A DNA stretch of 64,000 bases from Albugo candida (Eukaryota > Oomycota > Peronosporomycetes > Albuginales > Albuginaceae), in contig CAJNAR010000152.1 of NCBI GenBank assembly GCA_905220665.1, positions 310,001-374,000 on the forward strand. The letters run 5' to 3'. Shown piece by piece: positions 56,571 to 64,000 of the stretch. The position numbers were made by a program, and so were the translations under genes. How positions within the stretch are numbered: position 1 is the first letter of the stretch; each line of letters opens with the position of its first letter. A model generated the notes under the pieces. That model did no database searches, was not told the DNA's origin, and saw only the letters and a list, made by a program, of their open reading frames with translations.

Positions 56571-57734
56571 ATGGCGGAGCGAAAAGCTGAAGAGTATTTG
56601 GCTCAAGGAAACAAAGCCTTGAAGAAGAGCGGGTTCTTCTCGTTCGGAGGCTCACAAAAATATGAAGATGCGAGCGACTTATTTGAAAAGGCTGGCAATC
56701 AATACAAAATCGCTAAGAATTGTAAGCGTTTTTCTTGGTGTTGATAGTCACATTCTTTGACGATGTGGTGTCATATACAGTTCAAGAAGCAGCGCAAGCG
56801 TTTGCTAAATGCGCCGATTGTCAGGTATGTGAATGATTAGAAAACAACATCATTCGGCATATCATATACGGATCGCAGATGAGATTAAAAGAAAGTTCCC
56901 GCGCCGCGCAATTCTATCAATTTGCTGCAGAATCACTCAATAAGGTCAACCCACAAGGTGATCGAGTCTGAGCTGCAGCTTATATTTCATTTAGATGCTA
57001 AACGGTGTACCTTTCTGGCTGTATCAGACGCTGTTGGATATTACCGTACCGCAATAGCAATGCTGTGTGATGCAGGGCGCTTTTCAAATGCTGCAAAATT
57101 ACAAAAGCAAATCGCTGAAACTTTTGAAGCTCAAGACAATAAGGAAGAAGCTCTGGAAAATTACCGGCAAGCCGCAGACTATTTTTCCGGAGAAAATCAA
57201 TCTTCCTCAGCCAACAGCATGTTAATCAAAGTCGCTCAGATCTCGGCTCAGCTGGAAAGGTTTGAAGCATAAACATCATATACGCTTTCTCATTGAGATT
57301 TGTATAGATATGACGCAGCGCGAGAAATTTATGAAAACCTCGCAAAGTCTTCCATGGACTCGAATTTACTCAAGTTTAACGCCAAAAATCATTTGCTGAA
57401 CGCGGGTATATGTGCCCTTGCAACAAAGGATCTTGTTCTCGTTCAGATGAAAATGGGAGAGTATCAAGACATTGACTACACTTTTGGAGATTCTCGCGAA
57501 GGGAAGTTTCTACAGGTTTGATATTGAGACCTATGTTTGCACAATGCTGACCACATGCCGTTATGTTTCAAGGGTATGGTGAAGGCGTACGAAAGCTTCA
57601 GCGCTGATGCATTTGCAGATGCTGTGTACCAGTACGATACAATCTCTAAAATCGAACCCTGGAAAATTTCGATGCTGTTGCACGTCAAAGAAAGCATTGT
57701 TGGTGAGACAACCGTCGCACAAGATCTCACATAA
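56571..57734 (+). CDS. Alpha-soluble NSF attachment protein (alpha-SNAP)
   Basis: Binds assembled SNARE complexes and recruits the NSF ATPase to take them apart after membrane fusion (family knowledge). Six exons: 56571-56721, 56781-56824, 56879-56957, 56995-57259, 57308-57515, 57573-57734; 909 nt, 302 aa (human 295). It starts MAERKAEEYLAQGNKALKKS and has the typical FFSFGGSQKYEDASDLFEKA, then TPR-like helical repeats (AAQFYQFAAESLNK, YYRTAIAMLCDAGRF, ALENYRQAADYF, YDAAREIYENLAKSSMDS). The C-terminal part has the EYDTISKIEPW-like segment (QYDTISKIEPWKISMLL) that in other SNAPs leads to the NSF-stimulating end. The last residues are GETTVAQDLT. Two exons are very short (44 and 79 nt) and one intron is only 37 nt, easily missed by gene finders. 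Confidence 0.92.
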
Positions 57735-57835
57735 ATCATGCTACGTCGAGCGCGATCCGTTGTGAAGAACAAGTAATTTTCGACTTGTTTGACGTGTTGA
57801 AACATATAATTAGTGTACTGATTTTCGGTAGGATA

Positions 57836-58987
57836 ATGGCAGATTGTAAGAAAAAATTCGAGCTATCTGTTCATTTGAAACATCTTCTAGCCTTAAAAGA
57901 CAAAAAGGAAGATTTCGAAGCATGCATGACAGAACACATGCGTCTAAGCGGTATGTATTGGGGCGTTGGGGCAATGTATTTGCTCGGATATGAGCAGGAG
58001 ATGGATCCTGAAACAATATTAAAGGAGGTTTTGGAGTGCTATCATGACAATGGAGGTTTTGGAGGCAATGTCGGGCATGACCCCCATTTACTTTACACTC
58101 TTCATGCGCTGTTGATTCTCGCGATGCTGAATGCATTATCGCGTATCGATACCTTAAAAACAGCCTCTTATGTGGCTCAATTACAGCTTGCGGATGGATC
58201 TTTTGTCGGTGATCAATGGGGAGAAGTCGATACAAAATTCACATATTGTGCGCTTTCAGCACTCTCAATTTTGAAGCAAATGCATCTTGTTGACGTTGCA
58301 AAAGCAATGGAGCATATCAATAGCTGCAAGAATTTCGATGGAGGTTTTGGCAATCTTTCTGGTAAGTCGCCGTGAAAGTGCTCGAATCGAATGCACTAAC
58401 TTTTTAATCAACCTAGGCTGTGAGTCTCACGGCGGGCATGTCTTCACGGCTGTCGGTGCGCTTTCGATCGGGCAAGCGGTGACTAAGGTGAGAGTGTAAG
58501 GCCAGTATGGCAATGGTGAGACATAGTCTCTCTGACGCAATCAATTTAGTACGTCGATGCCGAATTACTGGGCTGGTGGCTAAGTGAACGTCAGTGTGAT
58601 TCTGGCGGTTTGAATGGACGACCGGAGAAGCAAGCCGATGTTTGTTACAGCTGGTGGGACATAGCCTCACTCATAATGATCGGCAAGCTTGACTGGATCA
58701 ACAAAGATAAGCTGATTGATTACATACTAGACTGTCAAGACTTGGAAGATGGAGGAATTGCTGATCGGCCCGGAAATATAGCGGATGTTTTTCACACCTT
58801 TTTCGGGATTTGTGGATTGATCATGTTGGGGTATTTTGATCGAGAAGCAACTAAGCACCCCGAATACGCTGGAATCAGAAAAATACACCCAGTATTCGCG
58901 CTCCCGGTGGATGTCACGGAACAACTCGAGCTGTCTGCGGAGATTATTTCGCCAGAATCAATGGCCAGTTATTCAGAATGCAAATAG
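57836..58987 (+). CDS. Rab geranylgeranyl transferase (type II) beta subunit
   Basis: Catalytic subunit that attaches geranylgeranyl groups to C-terminal cysteines of Rab GTPases presented by REP (family knowledge). Three exons: 57836-58361, 58417-58487, 58550-58987; 1035 nt, 344 aa (human 331). Repeated prenyltransferase motifs are visible: [71 protein letters not shown]. Zinc ligands are the Asp and Cys of ADVCYSW and the His of ADVFHTFFG. The C-terminal extension after GYFDREAT is unremarkable. The start ATG lies 101 bp after the alpha-SNAP stop, so both membrane-traffic genes run in the same direction. Converges on PSMB7 with 60 bp between stops. Confidence 0.93.
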
Positions 58988-59047
58988 ACCATCCCGTTCT
59001 TGTTATGTATGTATAAGCATGTGAGCTGTTAAACGCTACAAAATTAC

Positions 59048-60325
59048 TTATAGCTCCATTGGAGTCGCTTCTTCGACCACAAGCTCGGGACGGAACTTTT
59101 CAAAGCTTGATTTAAGAACGGCTGCAATAATGAAATTCAGCTCCTGTAAGAATTGTGATCGTCATGCGTACCTGTTGCCCCTCGAGGAATGTCGGTGACA
59201 ATATTCCGCTTTACTTGATCTCGTAATTGCGAAACTTCATTTGGCTTGATTGAGTTGATGTCCTGGACGACCTCCACACCGGTTGGACCCTTCTTAATGA
59301 TGGTAATATCGACGTTACTGCCTGAACCTAAATCATTGAAAACGCCAGCCAAGATCGCATCTTGTACAAGTCTCTTGGCCTCTTCTTCCTAGAATTCAGC
59401 AAATTTGTTTTAGTCATAATGAACGAATAAAACATAGCTGGTTCATACGGTCATGTCATCTTTGTATCCTTGCTCAAAAGTCGCCATTGCCGCCAGACTC
59501 CCAGAGCCCATCGTTACGTAAGGGAGTTTGTCGGTGCTACAGAAACCCAATGGTCAATTCCATTGCTCCTGACAACGCAAATCCATTAATCACCTTCCAT
59601 GTGGATAGACGGTGTACAAGTGGGGACCAGTAGCATCAACACCACCTAATACCAATGCTGCTGAAATGTGACCCTGATAGCGAAATAACATTTGTTTTAA
59701 TAGCGTCATTGCCGTAACCACACGTGACTCCGTGTTGGTGTTCTGTATCAGAAACGTAATGTCACAAGACAAACTAGATAATCATCTATTCCTCATGCAT
59801 TTACCAGACGATGGAGTTCCAGCTGGGAAGAAATTAAAGCTACAACCAGAGTTTTTAGTTTTTAAGCGTGATCTCGCCGACCCCGACAGCTTACCTGTCG
59901 TATTCTCTGTGTCAGCTGCCGTACCAGCACCACAACAATATATATTTGGTGCAATGTAATGAATTTTTTCGCAATTCTTATCCATTACCTAGTCGAAAAC
60001 ACAAATCAAGATCAACGCGAACGCTGCACATAATTTGACCAGACATACAATTGTTCCACCGGTAGAGCGCGTGTCGGCACCGAGAACAACTCCGTCCTGA
60101 TATAGACCGTGACTTTTGCGAAATTCATTCAGATCCTGATATGTGTACCTTGTAAACAATGCCACAAATTGTTGTTCCCGTTTTCATGGCTTTTATCGTT
60201 AAATTCCCATTTTGTAACAATCGCTTGTTTCTTTCGCAATTTTCAAAATCAAATCCTTTGTCGGAGGTATGTTTGATCGGTGTGCCATCGCCAAAAGAGC
60301 TGAGTGTACGTCGGAATTCGGACAT
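59048..60325 (-). CDS. 20S proteasome subunit beta-2 (PSMB7 type)
   Basis: Trypsin-like catalytic subunit of the 20S core. Eight exons on the minus strand: 60149-60325, 60049-60096, 59895-59988, 59805-59839, 59594-59742, 59449-59536, 59172-59388, 59048-59121; 882 nt, 293 aa. A 50-residue propeptide ends MKTG; the mature N-terminus is [11 protein letters not shown], so the catalytic triad Thr1, Asp17 (GAD) and Lys33 (NCEK) is complete. Further hallmarks: [77 protein letters not shown] and the extended C-terminal tail ending TPMEL. The 35-nt exon 4 and the last intron (acceptor ATTGCAG at 59122) are needed to keep the frame. Divergent from RPS18. Confidence 0.94.
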
Positions 60326-60527
60326 CCTCTCACACTGTTTGGATTCGTTTTTAGGATCTGCTCTTTTCTAACTGCTATGGTCAGCCATAACTGCGACAAT
60401 TTATGATTGGTTGTATCAAATCTAAATACGTTTTGATTGGATTAAATACTCTTACATTGTGTACCAATCATTTTTGGTGTATACGTACCTTGATTTGCAT
60501 TGCTTTCGCGTTTCAAAGGAAGAAAAA
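60326..60527. promoter_or_regulatory. Shared divergent promoter region of PSMB7-type gene and RPS18
   Basis: 202 bp between two start codons on opposite strands. It holds three CCAAT-type boxes: ATTGG at 60406-60410 and 60436-60440, and CCAAT at 60464-60468. CCAAT boxes are common in promoters of ribosomal and other housekeeping genes; their use here is inferred from position only. Confidence 0.4.
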
Positions 60528-61178
60528 ATGGTATTACACCTGACTAATTTTACTTCGAGAATGGCAAAACTAGAGCTTACCGTATCCTCTGTTTATTCGT
60601 GTTCGTAGTCACTCGTCGTTGGCCCAGATTTTCAGCATATTTTGCGTATTCTTAACACGAACATTGATGGACGTCGTAAGTGTTGGATTGCTCTAACTTC
60701 AATTGCGGGTATCGGTCGTCGATTTGCAATTCTGATCTGCAAGAAGGCTGAAGTGGATATCACTAAAAGGTATAGATTCTTATAACATTACACGAACTCA
60801 AAGTAACCTCATGTCAACGTAGAGCCGGAGAACTCAGTAATGATGAGATCGAACGACTTGTCGCGATCATCCAGAATCCACTCCAATTTAAGATCCCAGT
60901 ATGGTTTCTGAATCGAAAGAAGGATTACAAAACAGGCAAACATTCTCAAGCAGTGGCAAATAACCTGCAAGGAAAACTGCGTGAAGATCTAGAGCGCTTG
61001 AAGAAGATTCAGTAAGATGACCTTACTTCCTTACATTTGATCAGCTGCTGACAAGATTGTTGATGCATATAGTACTCATCGTGGTCTTCGTCACTGTTGG
61101 GGACTCAAAGTTCGCGGTCAACACACAAAAACTACAGGTCGTCGTGGTCGTACTGTTGGTATCCTTGAGAAGAAATAG
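60528..61178 (+). CDS. RPS18: 40S ribosomal protein S18 (uS13)
   Basis: Small-subunit protein near the head/bridge to the 60S subunit. Four exons: 60528-60530, 60609-60769, 60823-61011, 61073-61178; 459 nt, 152 aa, the same length as human RPS18. Exon 1 is the bare start codon ATG followed by a GTATTA donor; exon 2 begins TCA CTC GTC, giving [15 protein letters not shown], which matches the conserved MSLV...FQHILR start. Other conserved blocks: [86 protein letters not shown]. Oddity: [11 protein letters not shown], with CW where most species have two small or hydrophobic residues. Confidence 0.95.
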
Positions 61179-61464
61179 AGGATCCACATCTCAAAAGCAG
61201 TGTGCTCATAAAGCATGCTAGAGTAGCGAGTCGCCGAATGCATCCTTTGTTTGACGAGAGATTTGCTAATATACAGATATGCTGAACCAACGATCATTGA
61301 CGGAATACATCCTGTGTTTATCAATCTTTACTTGCGCACTTGCGGGCTCTCGCGGCGTCTAATGCATATAAGCCCACCTCTGGCATACAAATCTGAGTCA
61401 AAAGGTATTGACTTCAAACAAATTTTTCATGACTCAGATGATACCGATAATATTAAGGTAAATA

Positions 61465-62344
61465 ATGGAAACAGAAGGCGCAAATGAGTATCGCGTAGAT
61501 CGAACTGACACCACGAAAAGCGCCAATCTGAGCGCGACGCGTAATAATGTCGTTGTCAAGGTTGGGATGGTTGGTGACGCGCAGGTGGGTAAGACGAGTT
61601 TGATGGTTAAGTACGTTGAAGGCAAATTCGATGAGGATTACATACACACGCTTGGTAGGTCCACCCCGGTGGTAAGTGCATTCGGCTTCACACACATTCT
61701 GTGTAGGTGTTAATTTCATGGAAAAGACCATTGCATTACGTAATACCGAGATCACATTTAGCATTTGGGATCTAGGAGGTACGCTTCGGGTCTCATATGC
61801 TTGTAGCTGTGCAGGTTTAAATTAGATGCACAGGACATCGAGAATTTATCAGCATGCTTCCTCTTGTGTGCAATGATGCTGTTGCAATTCTCTTCATGTT
61901 TGATCTGTCAAGAAAAGCCACACTGACAAGCATCAAGGAATGGTATCGTCAAGTACGTTCCATCAATAAGGTGAGTATCTCAACTACGCAAGGCAGCCGA
62001 CAAAAAGTAACTCGCATTTCTCTGTGATTGCAATAGAATGCGTTTCCTTTTTTGGTTGGAATGAAATATGATGTCTTCAGTAAATTCAATTCGGAAGAAC
62101 AGGAAGATATCACAAAGCAGGTGCGGTTGTTGTATCACGATCACCAGCATGTTACTAAAGCTAGCTACGATGCATCTAGGCAAGAAAGTTTGCAAGAGCG
62201 ATGAAAGCGCCACTTATATTCACATCGGCCTCACACTCTATCAATGTTCAGAAAGTATTCAAAATTGTGCTGAGTAAGGTTTTTGACCTCAAGTGTACCG
62301 TTCCGATGATAGAAAAAATTGGTGATCCGATTTTGCAATATTAA
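61465..62344 (+). CDS. Spg1/Tem1-type small GTPase
   Basis: Ras-like GTPase of the septation-initiation/mitotic-exit switch family (Spg1 in fission yeast, Tem1 in budding yeast). Five exons: 61465-61654, 61707-61778, 61834-61970, 62037-62120, 62180-62344; 648 nt, 215 aa. Motifs: P-loop [20 protein letters not shown] (switch I), WDLGGHREF (switch II, DLGG where Ras has DTAG), [22 protein letters not shown] in place of NKx[12 protein letters not shown], and the C-terminus KVFDLKC...GDPILQY. There is no prenylation motif, as in this family. These are diagnostic against Rab or Rho. N-terminal 30 residues are acidic/polar and unconserved. The stop lies 10 bp from the stop of the convergent F-box gene. 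Confidence 0.94.
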
Positions 62345-62354
62345 TTATGTGCAT

Positions 62355-63689
62355 TTATCTTTGTCGAGATTTGCCTCCATACCGTCGCTTATGGTCTACA
62401 TGGCATCCCATACCATAACGACAGATATGACACTCCGGGATCATCCAGTGAAACGATCCATTCTCAACTGTGAAGCTTACTGCGAATTCACACGAATAAC
62501 GATCGCATAGAGCCTTGTATTCTTCCTCGGTGACAATTTCATACATACAGGAAGCTTGGAGATCCGCACTGAAAGGAAATAGATTAGGCTTTTGGAGACA
62601 GGATCCCGATCAGCGTGATTCTTACCTTTGAGTTGCCCTTATTGCTTCGTCCATGGTAAATCCTGATAGAAATAGCGTCAGGTACATTGGTGGTATCAAG
62701 TTTTTGTGTGCTACGCAGATCAATTCTGCGTTCATTATAGGACCGGGAACGGTGTCTTCATTTGCTCGAACATAATTTCTCCATCTAAAAAGCCACGAAC
62801 GAGGAACCAAGTAATATTCAGGCACATCAAACAACACGTTGTAATCATGTAGCAAATGCCCATCTGGAGCAAACAGCTGATTCGGAAACCCTGTTTTTCG
62901 TCCCAAAAGGCTGAGCAGCTGATTGGAATCTCCTGTGTGTTCGCTGAATCTCTCCTGTTTTTCTCGTTCTCTTTCTTCCTCCTGCATTCGCATCTCGAGC
63001 ACACACTCCCAACAATCTGTTGTACCACCCGGAAAAAGTCCACCCGGTTCGCTGCTTCTACTATCGATAAGAAGCTTCATTTTGTCCCATGCTTTTGTCG
63101 GTATAAAAGCTCGTTTGTATCGCCCAATACAGCTCGCAAAAGGCTTGAGACTTTCATGTTTACAACTCAATGAATCTTTCAACTCATCCGATATCAAATG
63201 TTCTTTCTTCACGTACGTCGATGAGAATTCAGCATAGCACAATTCATTGAGTCTCGCTTGTTTCTTCTTCTTACGTTTACTCGTCTTAAATTGCTGAAGG
63301 TACTGGTCGTACAGATGACACCGTTTTTTCAATGCTAAAATCCACGCTTTGCTTACAATCACATAGTTTGTGTGGCTTGCACGTAAAGATCGCTGCTGAA
63401 AGTGCTCATCGTTATTATAGACTGAAGTAAAAAAAGTTTTCATTTGAGCCATCTCACCGCATTTGAGAACAAACGCTGTTCGTGGCCACACATATTCGTC
63501 ATTAAGGACAAAAGAACAATTTGTTCCAAAGCGATTCTTTATGAGTTCATCGATTGCTTTTTGCACATCGACTTCCGTCACATTCAGTCGTTTTGATGTC
63601 TGATTAAGCCTGGCTATATCATGCGCTGAAAGGCACCTGAAAATTGTCAAGAGCGCTCCGAAAGGCAGATGCTCCATCACAATTAGCAT
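62355..63689 (-). CDS. F-box protein with DUSP-like region
   Basis: Two exons, 62626-63689 and 62355-62568, join in frame (AG|T, Ser) to 425 aa. The start is ATG at 63689 (MLIVMEHLPFG); a GTG-led extension upstream is ignored. Residues about 6-45 form an F-box: LPFGALLTIFRCLSAHDIARL...SKRLN, which would bind SKP1 in an SCF ubiquitin ligase. Following are repeated segments with an aromatic-Trp pattern (YVIVSKAWILALKKR; AFIPTKAWDKMKLL; YYLVPRSWLFRWRNYV) and PGPIMNAELIC. The last is typical of DUSP domains of ubiquitin-specific proteases such as USP48. A Cys pair (DCWEC) and a C-terminal CHICRYGMGC could bind zinc. No protease catalytic domain is present. A possible substrate-recognition subunit; partner unknown. 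Confidence 0.72.
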
Positions 63690-64000
63690 GTCATTCGACA
63701 CTCAGTACCAGCCTTTACAGTGGACTGTCCCAAAGGTTTTTCCACAATTGTATTCAGTGGGCCGCTGCTGTTGACATGAAGGCATTATCCTACTTTCATG
63801 GGTACCCATGTGTATACTTTGCATTGCTTTCTTATTCTCCAATCTACTTTACCCCGCACCGGTATCGCGTACGTGTTTGAGTACCGCTGCTGGTGATTTC
63901 TACCCATTGAACACCTATACCGCCGAATGAACAAATGTTCTCTCTTTCCCGTATTCTGGCAGAGGGTAAGAAGCCAGCACAAAGTAACTTCCAATAAGAG
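63690..64000. other. Intergenic or start of next gene, nothing recognised
   Basis: The last 311 bp hold the upstream region of the F-box gene and possibly the edge of another gene beyond the window. No conserved protein segment was recognised on either strand. Confidence 0.4.

Noticed and set aside
61251..61464. ORF upstream of the Spg1-like start, possibly an extra exon
   Set aside because: The GTPase is complete from ATG 61465; the upstream peptide is unrelated to the family and likely 5' UTR.
1..64000. CRISPR arrays, bacterial insertion sequences, operons
   Set aside because: No regularly spaced repeats; spliced genes and LINEs show that the window is eukaryotic.

Overview
This is a eukaryotic window, most likely from an oomycete. 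The reasons are compact genes with many 45-70 bp introns, an adenylate-kinase-9-like protein of the kind found in flagellated organisms, a TTTAGGG-type telomeric motif, and housekeeping proteins that are clearly not animal, plant or bacterial. The gene density and intron style look to me like white rust (Albugo), but I cannot prove the genus from sequence alone.

Left half (1-35795): a head-to-tail array of six non-LTR retrotransposons (LINEs), all on the minus strand, ending at one intact elongator tRNA-Met(CAT) gene at 35723-35795. Between neighbouring elements, and at the left end of each element whose left end is inside the window, lies the same 18 bp, GCTCCTTTGGCTCAGTTG. These are exactly nucleotides 1-18 of the tRNA. 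The simplest reading is a LINE that cuts the tRNA-Met gene in the D loop (between tRNA nt 18 and 19), makes an 18-bp target duplication, and so restores a complete tRNA next to its own 5' end. The target is thus renewed and can be hit again. Two related lineages alternate: A (elements E1, E3, E4) and B (E2, E5, E6). A full element is about 6.8-7.05 kb with ORF1 (about 810-840 aa, no recognised zinc knuckle) and ORF2 (about 1390-1400 aa: APE-type endonuclease, reverse transcriptase, C-terminal zf-RVT-like Cys/His motif). There is no poly(A) tail; the 3' end carries a conserved small hairpin. E5 and E6, nearest the tRNA, have open ORFs; E4 is 5'-truncated; E3, E2 and E1 are increasingly broken. 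This fits insertion order running left (old) to right (young).

Middle (35796-42464): gene-poor DNA with three long homopolymers, a short interstitial TTTAGGG tract, a decayed DDE-type transposase (37503-39078, minus) and about 3.4 kb in which I recognise nothing.

Right third (42465-63689): a dense block of housekeeping genes, mostly multi-exon: an SH3BGR-like thioredoxin-fold protein (minus), 26S proteasome subunit RPN1 (plus), a P4-ATPase lipid flippase (plus), an adenylate-kinase-9-like protein (plus), alpha-SNAP (plus), Rab geranylgeranyl transferase beta (plus), proteasome beta-2/PSMB7 (minus), ribosomal protein S18 (plus), an Spg1/Tem1-type GTPase (plus) and an F-box/DUSP-like protein (minus). 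I reconstructed the exons by following reading frame, GT-AG sites and family conservation; all joined frames close without internal stops. Several pairs are divergent (42465 gene/RPN1; PSMB7/RPS18) or tightly convergent (RABGGTB/PSMB7, 60 bp; GTPase/F-box, 10 bp).
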